Source: Bacteroidales bacterium
GTDB lineage: Bacteria; Bacteroidota; Bacteroidia; Bacteroidales; UBA7960
Reading direction: 5' to 3'
DNA: 51,515 nucleotides
Assembly: GCA_007129255.1 (NCBI GenBank)
Contig: SKVW01000118.1
Location: 1 to 51,515 of the forward strand
Shown here: positions 35,901 through 45,096 of the stretch, one piece after another
How positions within the stretch are numbered: position 1 is the first letter of the stretch
Layout of the letters: every line of letters begins with the position of its first letter
The notes under the pieces: generated by a model
Told to the model about the DNA's origin: nothing
The model's database searches: none
What the model saw: the letters and a program-made list of their open reading frames with translations, nothing else
Position numbers and translations under genes: made by a program

Positions 35901-38900
35901 GGAGTGCTGACCCTGAAGACCCAACCCTGGCCGGGCAGGAAAATGAATTGAACCCAGTGGTTAATCCATTGGTAACGACAACTTATACCTTCACGGTGGA
36001 AGACCTGGTGGGCATTGGTTGCGATGTGAGTGAACAAACTGTTATCACTGTTTGGCCGGAAGTTTTTGCCAATGCAGGAACCGACACTATCATCTGCCAA
36101 CTTTCAGGCCCCGATACCTTTACCCTTGGCGGAGAACCAACCGCATGGGGCGGAAGCGGAGACTTTGACTATTTATGGAGTTCGGTACCTGTAGATCCTT
36201 CACTTGCCGGGCAGGAAACGCTGCCCAATCCGGAAGTGACTCCCACAGAAACCACAACTTATACCGTTTGGGTAACCGATGAAAATGGGTGCCAGCAATA
36301 TGATGAGATCGTTGTGGACGTTGGCGATGCACTCCTGGTAGATGCGGGAGAAGATACAGAGGTTTGCCATCCCGATAATGATGGAGAGTTCCAGCTGAAT
36401 GCCACCGTATCGGGCGGCTCAGGGAACTACAGTTATTCATGGACGCCTGCAGAGGGCTTGAGCGACCCTGAAATACCCAACCCGGTGGCCAGTCCGGAAA
36501 CCACCACAACCTATACCCTCACGGTATCCGATGAGCAAGGCTGCTTTTCAAGCGACGATATAACCTTAACAGTCATTGATCTGGTAGTTGCCGATGCAGG
36601 CGAAGACCAGACCATTTGCCATCCCGATAATTTTGGGGAAGCCCATCTTTCTGCAAGCGGAACCGGTGGCAGCGGAGTATTTGAATTTTACTGGACAGCA
36701 GAACCGGAAGATCCCTCACTTTCCGGACAGGAAAGCCAGCAGAACATCATCGTTTCCCCCACAGAAACTACCGTTTACACCCTTATAGTAACAGATCAGG
36801 GAGACGCTGCCTGTGCCGAAGTTGCTCAGGTTACGGTATTTCTTAATGAAGAGCTGACTGTTTCCGCAGGGGAAGATCATGTGATCTGCAATCCGGAAAA
36901 CGGCGGCACCGGGGCCCAGCTGCAGGCTCTTCCCTCAGGGGGTTCGGGTGATTTAACCTTTGAATGGAGTCCTGCAGAGGGATTGAGTGATCCCAATATT
37001 GCAGACCCCATTGCCAACCCGGAAGAATCCACAACCTATGTGGTTACTGTTACCGACAGTGCAGGATGCCAGGCTGTTGACGAAGTATTTGTGGAAGTGC
37101 TTCCCGAACTCATTGCAGATGCCGGAGCAGACTTTGTGGCCTGCCATGGCGTACCTGCTGAAATTGGCGGCTATCCGGCTGCATCCGGAGGTTCCGGGTC
37201 AGGTTATACTTACCAGTGGACTCCTGCCGAAGGTCTGGATGATGCCACGGTTGCCAACCCCATCATCTTATCTCCTTCCGGTGAGCAAACCTATACCCTG
37301 ATCGTTACAGATCCGCTGGGCTGCACCGCAGAGAGCGAGATAACCGTTACTATCAGCCCGGAGATATTTGCAGATGCCGGGGAACCCCAGACCATTTGCC
37401 TCGGAGAACAAGTTACCCTCGGAGGCAACCCCACAGGATCCGGGGGAACCCCTCCCTATAATTACTATTGGTGGTCAACCCAGGACGGAGCCATTAGCTT
37501 TGGTTCAAACCCCACGGTTACCCCGGGGCAAACCACCACATTTAACCTCACCGTAACCGATGCATCCGGTTGCTTTGACGGCAGCAGTGTGCTGATTACG
37601 GTCGATGAACCCATTACCCTGGATGCCGGCGAAGACCAGACCATTTGCCAGGGAGATACCACTATCCTTACCGCTACCGGGGGAACCAGTTACCTATGGA
37701 GCACCGGTGAAACCGAAAGCCAGATTCAGGTTGCACCAATGGAAACCACAACCTACACCGTTACTTCTGAAAATGCCTGCGGTATTGAAACCGATGAGGT
37801 AACAGTATTTGTTGAAGAGGCTTATTTGGTTGACCTGGGTGAAGACATTGAAATATGTTCCGGTGAAATTGTTGAACTGAACGCAGGTACCTTTGACAAT
37901 GCAGATTACCTGTGGTCTACCGGAGAAACCGAACAAGTGATCAGTATATGGGAAAGCGGAAGCTATTGGGTGGAAGTGACCAACCTTAACAATGGATGCA
38001 TCAGCAGCGATGAGATCATAGTGGAATACCTGCCTCAGCCTGATGCAGAGACCGGTCCTGATCAAACCATCTGCTTTGGAGAAGAAGTTACCTTAGGCCC
38101 TGAAAATCCGGAACCCTCTCCCACCAGCACCTTTATGTGGACCAGCGACCCGGAAGATCCTTCTCTTATCGAACCCGAAATTTCCAACCCCACGGTCAGC
38201 CCTTCCGTAACAACGGTCTATACCCTTACGGAAACCTTTACCGATACAGGTTGCGAAAACCAAAACTCTGTAACCATTACTGTTTTTGGAGAAGAAATAG
38301 ATGCCGGACCCGATCAGGAAATTTGCCTGGGAGAGTCGGTTGTTATCGGCCCGGACGATCCCGATATGAATAATGATTTTTACTGGACATCAAGCAATCC
38401 TGACGAAACTTTTGACCATGATGTTCCCAACCCGGAAGTTTCTCCGATGGAAACCACCACCTATACCCTGATGGAATACTTCCCGGATTACGGTTGTTCG
38501 GCTATTGCCGAGGTGGTTATTACCGTTCATCCCCTGCCTGCAGCAGATGCCGGCACCGATAAGGAAATGTGCATAGGCGAAACAATAACCATTGGACCGG
38601 ATGAATTTGTCCCTTCGCCCACCAGCGAATTTTACTGGGTGAGCGAACCTCACGATCCAAGCATTTCTGATCCGGCAATAACCAATCCAACGGTTAGTCC
38701 CGGGGTAACCACTGTTTACACCCTCATTGAAACATTCACCACCACAGGGTGTAGCTTTGAAAACAGCATTACTGTTGAAGTATTGGATCTTCCTGAAGTG
38801 CATATTTCGCAGGATACCCTGATTTGCCAGGGCGAGGCCATTCATATTGGGGATGAGGATGCACCGGAGCATTACACTTACGAGTGGACTTCCTATCCAC

Positions 38901-40015
38901 CCGGATATAACAGCAACGAAGCCAACCCTTTGGTGAGCCCGGAAGAAACCACCATTTTCATCCTTTACGTGACCAATCAACAGGGATGCGGATATGCCGA
39001 TTCTGTTGAGGTGGAAGTGATGCAAGCCCCCAAACCCCAGGTGGTGGATGACATCTTGTTCTGCAACCAGGAGCAAGTGCAGACGGTTTATATAGGCGGA
39101 GACTCCATTGATGGTTATACTTACCAATGGACATCCATTCCTGAAGGATTTGATTCGCAGGAAGCAAACCCATTGGCCGGCCTGCCGGAGGGCATTGACC
39201 TGATGACTTTCATTGTAACTGCAACCAACGAGTTTGGCTGTTCGGGATCGGACTCCATGCAAATGGCCGTATCCGACTTTGAGCTGGCATTTGATGGGGA
39301 ACCCACATTCTGTGAAGATGAAAGCATCTTTACGCCGGGAGATTTTGTTACAGTAACCGGCGGAACCCCCCCCTATCATTTCGAATGGATGACACCGGAA
39401 GGAGAAGTGATCTCTGAATTGCCCGACCCCGAAATTCATGCCCCATTTGAAAGCTATTACATCCTGAATGTTTACGATGAGGATGGATGCATCCTGATGA
39501 AAACTTTTGAGGTAATCGTGGTTCCCATTCCTGATGTAGAACTGGTGGCCACCCCTGACGGCAACCTGGTGATGGGTCAAACCGTGACAATCGCAGCCTA
39601 CCCTGAGGATTACGATCATTATGAATTCTTTGTGGATAATGAGTCAAGGCAGGCCGGATCAGCCAACACCTATTCCACAAATCAGCTGGAAACCGGACAG
39701 GAAGTATATGTAGTTGCATCCCATATGGGATGTATGGGAATTTCCGAATCCTATTTTGTGATCATAACCGATCTGCCCAATGCCTTTACCCCTGATGGAG
39801 ACGGTATCAACGACATTTTCGGGGAAGGATATGATCTGACCATCTTTAACCGATGGGGACAGAAGGTATTTGAAGGAAAGCAGGGATGGGACGGCACCCA
39901 TAACGGAAGAAAGGTTTCTCCGGGCACCTATTATTACATTATGGAAATGATTGATTCAAATAATCGTAATCACACACATAAAGGTTCCGTAACAGTTATT
40001 TTAAACAGGAACTAA
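32942..40015 (+). CDS. Giant SprB-like surface protein with PKD-like repeats and gliding-type C-terminal domain
   Basis: A 2,357-residue secreted protein. A signal peptide (about 1-35, ending AFA) is followed by Ig/PKD-like modules. About six SprB repeats (residues about 300-750) come next, each near 75 residues with a C-x-G-x-x-x-G-x-I start and a YSYLWSNG-type middle. Then follow about 15 PKD-like domains opening with patterns such as DAGEDQTIC and closing with TTTYTLTVTD (about 750-2230). The last 80 residues (NAFTPDGDGIND to the end) are the type B, gliding-associated C-terminal domain that sends proteins through the type IX secretion system. SprB in Flavobacterium is the moving adhesin for gliding. 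The ATG at 32942 gives the best signal peptide. Confidence 0.9.
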   Translation: MKSTPKRNLSFRKSYLWFTCVFLFLTGMHSSHAFAIDVTFETTGGVTEACQGSTFVITGNADGGNEDYIIWDWSSDPAGMVTVLDEDIVLFNTNFSATPGDYLVTLTVEDSDGNTGIGNITITLKETPQATITADGPTTFCEGESVLLEADPADMVLYSYKWRRNSVDIPGETGTEYLAELEGTYRVRITADNSCSSSSNPISVTVNELPNVTASNDGPVCEGNDLQLFSQPDGASSYSWTFENDPGFSSDEQNPVLFNIGPSQAGTYTVTVTDNNNCSNSASTLVELVEIQIDLVEVVHNTCFGEENGSITVEASQGNPPYSYNWSNGQSGATIDNLSAGTYTVTVTDAGGCQATLDVEVNENSEVVPMITFKQDLFCHGDENGWAVAQASGGTPGYSYLWSNGSTSSTAMNLSAGVYTVTVTDALGCTGETSVEIFEPDELITYVSEKQDVSCLADDDGWATVESIGGTPDYSYVWSDGQEGPTATNLVADVYTVTTTDFYGCTTETSVTIDEAEDIQIDFTDIQHPSCFGYDDGEITAVPSGGTPDYSYLWSNGETTATISGLEAGIYQVTVTDVNGCQGEGEIELIDPDLFEVNVVDIENVYCYGEDNGSILVETLGGTPDFTYEWSHGADGPLADGLTAGIYSVTVTDQEGCQATAEAEVIQPEEPLDLSIDATHNECYGDENGTATAIVTGGTPFDSGEPYSYLWSNGATTAEISGLEAGTYSLTVTDANGCIIEDSIEILQPDEELTAYAGPDETICSEDNGGSWILGGTDPSNPTADGGVPPYSYQWEAVPEDPSLSGQENLENPVVSPTQETTYTLTVTDDNGCTAVSSATINLWPTVVADAGGDEDGNVFICEGATINLGGTPLGIGNTGYYLNDPDIDPAQFTYHWEQISPGGITFISNEPHPEVSPVETSTYRVRVTDQGGDNCEAYDTVVVEVFDPITADIIPDTEICHPGNNGDGFTLSANISGGSGDYNFYWSADPEDPTLAGQENELNPVVNPLVTTTYTFTVEDLVGIGCDVSEQTVITVWPEVFANAGTDTIICQLSGPDTFTLGGEPTAWGGSGDFDYLWSSVPVDPSLAGQETLPNPEVTPTETTTYTVWVTDENGCQQYDEIVVDVGDALLVDAGEDTEVCHPDNDGEFQLNATVSGGSGNYSYSWTPAEGLSDPEIPNPVASPETTTTYTLTVSDEQGCFSSDDITLTVIDLVVADAGEDQTICHPDNFGEAHLSASGTGGSGVFEFYWTAEPEDPSLSGQESQQNIIVSPTETTVYTLIVTDQGDAACAEVAQVTVFLNEELTVSAGEDHVICNPENGGTGAQLQALPSGGSGDLTFEWSPAEGLSDPNIADPIANPEESTTYVVTVTDSAGCQAVDEVFVEVLPELIADAGADFVACHGVPAEIGGYPAASGGSGSGYTYQWTPAEGLDDATVANPIILSPSGEQTYTLIVTDPLGCTAESEITVTISPEIFADAGEPQTICLGEQVTLGGNPTGSGGTPPYNYYWWSTQDGAISFGSNPTVTPGQTTTFNLTVTDASGCFDGSSVLITVDEPITLDAGEDQTICQGDTTILTATGGTSYLWSTGETESQIQVAPMETTTYTVTSENACGIETDEVTVFVEEAYLVDLGEDIEICSGEIVELNAGTFDNADYLWSTGETEQVISIWESGSYWVEVTNLNNGCISSDEIIVEYLPQPDAETGPDQTICFGEEVTLGPENPEPSPTSTFMWTSDPEDPSLIEPEISNPTVSPSVTTVYTLTETFTDTGCENQNSVTITVFGEEIDAGPDQEICLGESVVIGPDDPDMNNDFYWTSSNPDETFDHDVPNPEVSPMETTTYTLMEYFPDYGCSAIAEVVITVHPLPAADAGTDKEMCIGETITIGPDEFVPSPTSEFYWVSEPHDPSISDPAITNPTVSPGVTTVYTLIETFTTTGCSFENSITVEVLDLPEVHISQDTLICQGEAIHIGDEDAPEHYTYEWTSYPPGYNSNEANPLVSPEETTIFILYVTNQQGCGYADSVEVEVMQAPKPQVVDDILFCNQEQVQTVYIGGDSIDGYTYQWTSIPEGFDSQEANPLAGLPEGIDLMTFIVTATNEFGCSGSDSMQMAVSDFELAFDGEPTFCEDESIFTPGDFVTVTGGTPPYHFEWMTPEGEVISELPDPEIHAPFESYYILNVYDEDGCILMKTFEVIVVPIPDVELVATPDGNLVMGQTVTIAAYPEDYDHYEFFVDNESRQAGSANTYSTNQLETGQEVYVVASHMGCMGISESYFVIITDLPNAFTPDGDGINDIFGEGYDLTIFNRWGQKVFEGKQGWDGTHNGRKVSPGTYYYIMEMIDSNNRNHTHKGSVTVILNRN

Positions 40016-40072
40016 TAACAATAAAAGAACCGGCAGTAAATGGTTTCCGTTTGTTAACAAACACTTATGCTG

Positions 40073-42520
40073 ATGAAAAGATTAATTTTATATAGTTTAT
40101 GTATTCTTCTGGCAATGCCCGTATCAGGACAAAGGGTGATGAGAATGCTGGAAGCAGGAGATGAATTTTATGAAAAAGAGCAATATACCAAAGCCGTAGA
40201 TACTTATGAGCGGATATTGCGCAGGGACCGCCCGGCTTCATTAAAAAAGGAAGTGGCTTTTAAGCTTGGGGAGAGCTACCGCATGCTGCTCAATTACACC
40301 AAAGCCAGACAATGGTATACCGTAGCAAAGCATACCGGTTATGACAATCCGGAGATCTTTCTTCACCTGAGCGAGGTAAACCTGGGCCTGGAAAATTTCG
40401 ATGAAAGCATTGATCACGCCAAAAGGTACCTCGAAACAAATCCTGAAGACGATTATGCCCTTAAGCTATTGGAGTCGGGAAAGTTTAGCCGGGATAATTA
40501 TTACCGGGAAACGGTATTCGAGGTTTCCAATGAATATTCCATCAATTCCGATGGACAGGAATGGGGTGTTAGCTTTCTGGAAAATGTGCCCGTATTTTAT
40601 GATGATCCGTCCCGAAGGGAAAAACAATATGATGTGGAGATCAGTCTGCGTTACAACAACATTATTTACTGGGCGCTGCGCGCAGAAACCCTGAAAGAAC
40701 GAATCGTATTTGCTTCTACACGTGATGAATCCGGCCCTATGGATCATCGCACAGGCACAGGATATTCAAGCATTTACCAGGCCACCTACAGCCGGCGCAC
40801 CGGCGAATGGGATGCTCCCGAACTGTTGCGCGGAGCGATCAACTCAGAGTTTTATGAGGGCTTCCTTTCTTATGACGAACGCAACCAAAAGGCTTACTTT
40901 ATGAATTGCGGCGGTTACCGCGGCAACAGAGAAACCTGCGATATCTACACTGCTCCATACGATCCGGTTTCCGACCGCTGGGGAAACCCGGAGCTTTTTG
41001 AATTCAACAGCGATGAATTCAATATCGGGTATCCTTCTATAAGTGACGATGGCAATGTTCTTTACTTTGGCTCAGATATGCCGGGTGGATTGGGGGGATA
41101 TGATCTTTATAAGGTGAAAAGAGATCCCCGGGCCGGTAGCTGGTCCGACCCAATTAACCTGGGAGAAACCATCAATACCGAGTTCAATGATGCCTATCCT
41201 TTCATTGCCGGAAATATCCTTTATTTCTCGTCCTTCGGACATCCGGGATTTGGCGGCTTTGACATATACTATTCGGTAATTGATGATGAGGGCAATTACT
41301 CCAAGCCTATCAACATGGGAGCCCCTATCAACAGCAGTGCCGACGACTTTGGGTTTATCATCGACGATGAATACACCCGCGGTTTTTTCTCCTCAAATCG
41401 GCCGGGAGGTTCTGGTGAAGACGACATCTACTCCTTCAGGGTAATTCCCGAAACTTTTAATCTCAGTGGTTTGCTGATTGACCAAAGAACGCAGGAACCT
41501 ATCTCTGACCAGGAAATATTTGTTTATGGCAGTGACAACATCATTCATGAACAAACCACAGACAGTGAAGGAAGATTTATTGTACCGGAATTGAGCCCCG
41601 AACTTACCTATACGGTAGAAATAATGCGGGAAGGCTATGAACATTTTTTCGAAAACATCTCGGTGAAGGATAAGTTAATCGCCAGCCGTTTTGAGGTACT
41701 CACCGATTATGAAACCGAGCTGGAGCTTGTTTCTCTTGAAAAGGAAGAGCCTGATGAACTGCTTGCAGAAGATTTCCCTGAAGAACTGGATTTTCCAATT
41801 CGGCCAGAGATCACCGGTGACAGGGGAAGCCTGCCTATGATACATTTTGAATTTGCCCGACATCGGATTACGGCGGAAGCCAGTCAAAAACTGGATGAAG
41901 TGGTACGCTATATGAATGACAACCCCACAGCAGGCCTTGTTATACACGCCCATACCGATGAGATCAGCGGATACCTGGTCAACTTTTTTATTTCGCAAAA
42001 AAGGGCGCACAGCATCATGGAGTACCTCATAGATAATGGCATCAGACAGGAAAGACTTTATCCTTTCGGGCACGGAAAAATGGACCTCATGGTAAAAAAT
42101 GCCACTACTCCCGAAGAACACCGTCTGAACCGCAGAGGAGAGTTTGAAATTTTGTCTATGGATGACTTTCTGGTATTCCTCAGAGAAGCCCCGAAACACA
42201 GTTTCAGGTACCTGAATTCCTTGCAAAAAACCGCACACCATGCCATCGGACTGGAGTTTATGATTCAGTTTGTGGCAACCAATAACCCGGTTCACCCCCA
42301 TTATTATCAGCGCATTATGAATGCATTCCCTGAACTGGATATTATATATTATTACGACAAGGACCGGTTCCATAGGTATGCGGTGGGAAGCTTTAAAGAC
42401 CTTAGCCAGGTTGATTACATACAGCGAAGGTTGCGTGATCTGGGATTTGATTGTTTTACGGTTGCCTTTAACAATGGCGAAAGAATTACCACTGCCGAAG
42501 CAAGGCAGTTGCTACAATAA
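40073..42520 (+). CDS. OmpA-family protein with TPR, PD40 repeats and SPOR-like end
   Basis: An 815-residue exported protein: signal peptide (about 1-19), TPR-like helical repeats (about 20-140), PD40/beta-propeller blades (about 165-460, with YFGSDMPGGLGGYDLY and FFSSNRPGG), a carboxypeptidase-regulatory-like domain (about 462-540), an OmpA peptidoglycan-binding domain (about 585-700, with HTDEISG and NRRGEFEIL), and a SPOR-like tail. Proteins of this plan (PorE/SprE-like partners) couple type IX secretion or PorP-type outer-membrane proteins to peptidoglycan. It sits between the adhesin and the PorP/SprF gene, which fits that role. The ATG at 40073 is chosen over 40067. Confidence 0.85.
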   Translation: MKRLILYSLCILLAMPVSGQRVMRMLEAGDEFYEKEQYTKAVDTYERILRRDRPASLKKEVAFKLGESYRMLLNYTKARQWYTVAKHTGYDNPEIFLHLSEVNLGLENFDESIDHAKRYLETNPEDDYALKLLESGKFSRDNYYRETVFEVSNEYSINSDGQEWGVSFLENVPVFYDDPSRREKQYDVEISLRYNNIIYWALRAETLKERIVFASTRDESGPMDHRTGTGYSSIYQATYSRRTGEWDAPELLRGAINSEFYEGFLSYDERNQKAYFMNCGGYRGNRETCDIYTAPYDPVSDRWGNPELFEFNSDEFNIGYPSISDDGNVLYFGSDMPGGLGGYDLYKVKRDPRAGSWSDPINLGETINTEFNDAYPFIAGNILYFSSFGHPGFGGFDIYYSVIDDEGNYSKPINMGAPINSSADDFGFIIDDEYTRGFFSSNRPGGSGEDDIYSFRVIPETFNLSGLLIDQRTQEPISDQEIFVYGSDNIIHEQTTDSEGRFIVPELSPELTYTVEIMREGYEHFFENISVKDKLIASRFEVLTDYETELELVSLEKEEPDELLAEDFPEELDFPIRPEITGDRGSLPMIHFEFARHRITAEASQKLDEVVRYMNDNPTAGLVIHAHTDEISGYLVNFFISQKRAHSIMEYLIDNGIRQERLYPFGHGKMDLMVKNATTPEEHRLNRRGEFEILSMDDFLVFLREAPKHSFRYLNSLQKTAHHAIGLEFMIQFVATNNPVHPHYYQRIMNAFPELDIIYYYDKDRFHRYAVGSFKDLSQVDYIQRRLRDLGFDCFTVAFNNGERITTAEARQLLQ

Positions 42521-42593
42521 TAATTATCCCCCGTTTAGGGGCAAGAAATATTTACAGGCTTTTGCCTGAGTTTTTAACCAATTTGTTTTGGTC

Positions 42594-43511
42594 ATGAAAA
42601 AAGTAATTTTAGTCAGTCTGCTGTGTATGATCTTTAAAACGGGGGTATTCTCGCAAAACGATCCCGGTTTTTCCCAGTACATGTTTAACGAGGTTACGTT
42701 TAACCCGGCAGCCATAGAAATATCCAACACCCTTAATGCCAGCCTGCTTGCCAGGCAGCAATGGGTGGGCTTCGACAATGCCCCTTCAACCCAGGTACTC
42801 AATGTCAGTACTTACCTCCAGGATATTTACGGAGGGGTTGGATTAAATATCATCAATGACAAACTGGGCTACGAGAACTTCCTTACCATCAGGGGATTTT
42901 ACGCTTTTCCGGTTCAGGTTGGTGTTTTATCTCATCTGACCTTTGGTGTGGGAGCCGGTGTGGTTAGCAGGACTTTGGATGGCACGGATCTTACCTATGA
43001 AGATCCCAATGACCCCAATGCCTTTTATGGAAGGGAAACCTTTACCCGTCCCGATTTTAATTTCGGAATGGAATATGTTGATCCCAACATTAAAGCAGGT
43101 CTGGCAATAACCCACCTCTACCGCTCTGCAAAAAATGCAGGAATAGATTATGCCCCCAGGCATTACTACCTTTATGGGAAATACCGTTTCAGGGAAGTTT
43201 TTGACATGGTTGATATCGAACCCTACCTGCTACTGAAAAGCAATATGCGCAGCACCCAGTTTGACGTTAATGTTATCGGGCATTATGATGATATGGTATG
43301 GGCAGGATTCTCTTACCGGCTAGGGGATGCCGTAGCCGCTATGCTGGGCTACCATATTACGCCCAATATTCGTGCAGGATATGCTTATGACTATAGCGTC
43401 GGGGTTAACCGCCCCTATAGCGGAGGCTCTCATGAAATAATGATCATCACCAGGTTTGATGGTTTCAATTCCGAGAACGCAACCCCAAGAACCCCGAGGA
43501 TCTTTAACTGA
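42594..43511 (+). CDS. PorP/SprF-family type IX secretion outer-membrane protein
   Basis: A 305-residue outer-membrane beta-barrel with a signal peptide (about 1-20). The mature N-terminus QNDPGFSQYMFNEVTFNPAA is the PorP/SprF hallmark, and later repeats such as GVGLNIINDKLG and a C-terminal YDYSVGVN...GGSHEIMI are also typical. In Flavobacterium, SprF is needed specifically to deliver SprB to the surface. Position directly after the SprB-like and OmpA-like genes suggests the same service here. The real ATG is at 42594 (MKKVILVSLL). Confidence 0.92.
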   Translation: MKKVILVSLLCMIFKTGVFSQNDPGFSQYMFNEVTFNPAAIEISNTLNASLLARQQWVGFDNAPSTQVLNVSTYLQDIYGGVGLNIINDKLGYENFLTIRGFYAFPVQVGVLSHLTFGVGAGVVSRTLDGTDLTYEDPNDPNAFYGRETFTRPDFNFGMEYVDPNIKAGLAITHLYRSAKNAGIDYAPRHYYLYGKYRFREVFDMVDIEPYLLLKSNMRSTQFDVNVIGHYDDMVWAGFSYRLGDAVAAMLGYHITPNIRAGYAYDYSVGVNRPYSGGSHEIMIITRFDGFNSENATPRTPRIFN

Positions 43512-43534
43512 TACGACTACCAAAACAGCAGCAG

Positions 43535-43560
43535 AAAAGCCGGTTTATCCGGCTTTTTTT
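43535..43560 (+). terminator. Terminator after the PorP/SprF gene
   Basis: AAAAGCCGG and CCGGCTTTT pair around a five-base loop, followed by T residues. Confidence 0.85.
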
Positions 43561-43669
43561 ATTTCTGTCTTTCTTACCATACCAGAACCATAACAATATC
43601 AGAAAATCCTGCCTTGTTACACCCTCATCAAAACTCCCTAAAGGTCTAAAAAATAAAATAGTCCGGTAC

Positions 43670-43704
43670 TTGTCTGATCGAACTGTTTTTTTTTCTTATG
43701 TTTG
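43670..43704 (+). promoter_or_regulatory. Candidate promoter for the lysine catabolism pair
   Basis: TTG (43670-43672) and TATGTTTG (43697-43704) with a 24-base spacer, longer than usual. The -7 match is perfect; transcription would start about 40 bases before the ATG at 43750. Confidence 0.35.
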
Positions 43705-43749
43705 CCAAAAGCTAAAAAAACATATTAAATCTGTCAATATTTTTAGATT

Positions 43750-45063
43750 ATGTGTGCGAAGATAGGTATACGGCATGAGGACAAATACCTCATGGAGAGG
43801 AGAACGCCCATTGTTCCCGAACATGTTGAAAAGCTGGTAAACAAATACAAGCTGGAATTCCAGGTTCAGCAATCCTCCAAAAGGGTATTTCCTGATGAAG
43901 TTTTCCGGGAGGCAGGCGCTGAAATTGTTAAAGACCTCAAAGGCAGTGAGGTTATTTTTGGGGTAAAAGAAATCCCTGAAACATTTTTTGAGGAGAACAA
44001 AACGTATGTTTTTTTTAGTCATGTGATCAAAGGACAACCTTACAACATGCCCCTGCTGAAAAAAATGATGGAGATGGGCTGCAACCTGATCGATTACGAA
44101 TGCATCGTGGACGACCAGGGTAAAAGATTGATCTTTTTCGGAAAATATGCCGGTCTGGCCGGAATGATCAATTCCTTATGGAGTGTGGGGCAGCGGCTGA
44201 AAGAATACGGATACCCAGACAACCCTTTTTTAAAAATCAAACAGGCCTGTCAATATCCATCTCTTGAAGAGGCCAAAAAACAAATTGCCGAAGTGGGAAA
44301 GGAGATCGGCGAAAAAGGGCTTCCGGAAGAACTGCTTCCTTTCACCATCGGTTTTACGGGATACGGCAATGTATCCATCGGTGCCCAGGAAATTGCCAAC
44401 CTTTTGCCCTCCCGGGAGATTTCTCCTGAAGAATTGATGCAACTGAAAAAACACGGCAACATCCCTTCCAACATCATTTACAAGGTTGTTTTTAAGGAAA
44501 AGCATATTTCCAGGCTTAAAGACGGAAGTCCCGGATTTGACTTGCAGGATTACTACCAACATCCCGAAAAATACGTGAATGATTTCGAAAAGTATATTCC
44601 GCACCTGACCATACTGATGAACTGCATGTACTGGGATACACGCTATCCGCGCATAGTTACCAAAGAATACCTGAAAAAATTATTTAGCCAGGGCCGTCCC
44701 AAACTTACCGTAATTGGCGATGTGACCTGCGACCCGGACGGCTCTGTTGAATTTACCCACAAAGGAACCGAAATAGAAGACCCTGTGTTTGTTTACAACC
44801 CTCATACCGGTAAACCTACCATGGGGTTTAAGGGAGAAGGAATGCTGGTAATGGCTGTGGACATTCTGCCCAGCGAGCTCCCGAAAGATTCCTCCGAAGC
44901 TTTTTCCAATGCCCTCTTTGGCTTTGTGAAACCCATTGCCGATACCAACTATGACCAACCTTTTAAACAGTTAAATCTTCCACCGGCCATAAAAAAAGCA
45001 ATGATCCTTCATAAAGGCAAACTCACGCCTGACTATCAGTACATCGAAAAGTATCTTAAATAG
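43750..45063 (+). CDS. Lysine-2-oxoglutarate reductase-like protein (LKR half of LKR/SDH)
   Basis: A 437-residue protein resembling the N-terminal half of eukaryotic alpha-aminoadipic semialdehyde synthase. It opens with an alanine dehydrogenase/transhydrogenase N-terminal fold (IGIRHEDKYLMERRTPIVPEHV), continues through VIFGVKEIPE and YVFFSHVIKGQ, and has the LKR-characteristic YECIVDDQGKRLIFFGKYAGLAGM region near residue 116. The reaction would condense lysine and 2-oxoglutarate to saccharopine with NADPH. The C-terminal half contains a Rossmann-like GFTGYGNVSIGA motif. It lies 33 bases before the dehydrogenase half, clearly an operon. A direct assay would be needed to prove substrate. Confidence 0.82.
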   Translation: MCAKIGIRHEDKYLMERRTPIVPEHVEKLVNKYKLEFQVQQSSKRVFPDEVFREAGAEIVKDLKGSEVIFGVKEIPETFFEENKTYVFFSHVIKGQPYNMPLLKKMMEMGCNLIDYECIVDDQGKRLIFFGKYAGLAGMINSLWSVGQRLKEYGYPDNPFLKIKQACQYPSLEEAKKQIAEVGKEIGEKGLPEELLPFTIGFTGYGNVSIGAQEIANLLPSREISPEELMQLKKHGNIPSNIIYKVVFKEKHISRLKDGSPGFDLQDYYQHPEKYVNDFEKYIPHLTILMNCMYWDTRYPRIVTKEYLKKLFSQGRPKLTVIGDVTCDPDGSVEFTHKGTEIEDPVFVYNPHTGKPTMGFKGEGMLVMAVDILPSELPKDSSEAFSNALFGFVKPIADTNYDQPFKQLNLPPAIKKAMILHKGKLTPDYQYIEKYLK

Positions 45064-45096
45064 CAAAACCCGTATAATTTTTAAAAACAACATTTT

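Noticed and set aside
38390-39619. A 409-codon open frame antisense to the giant adhesin
   Set aside because: The sense frame shows clear repeat domains; the antisense product has no signal, domain or conserved motif.
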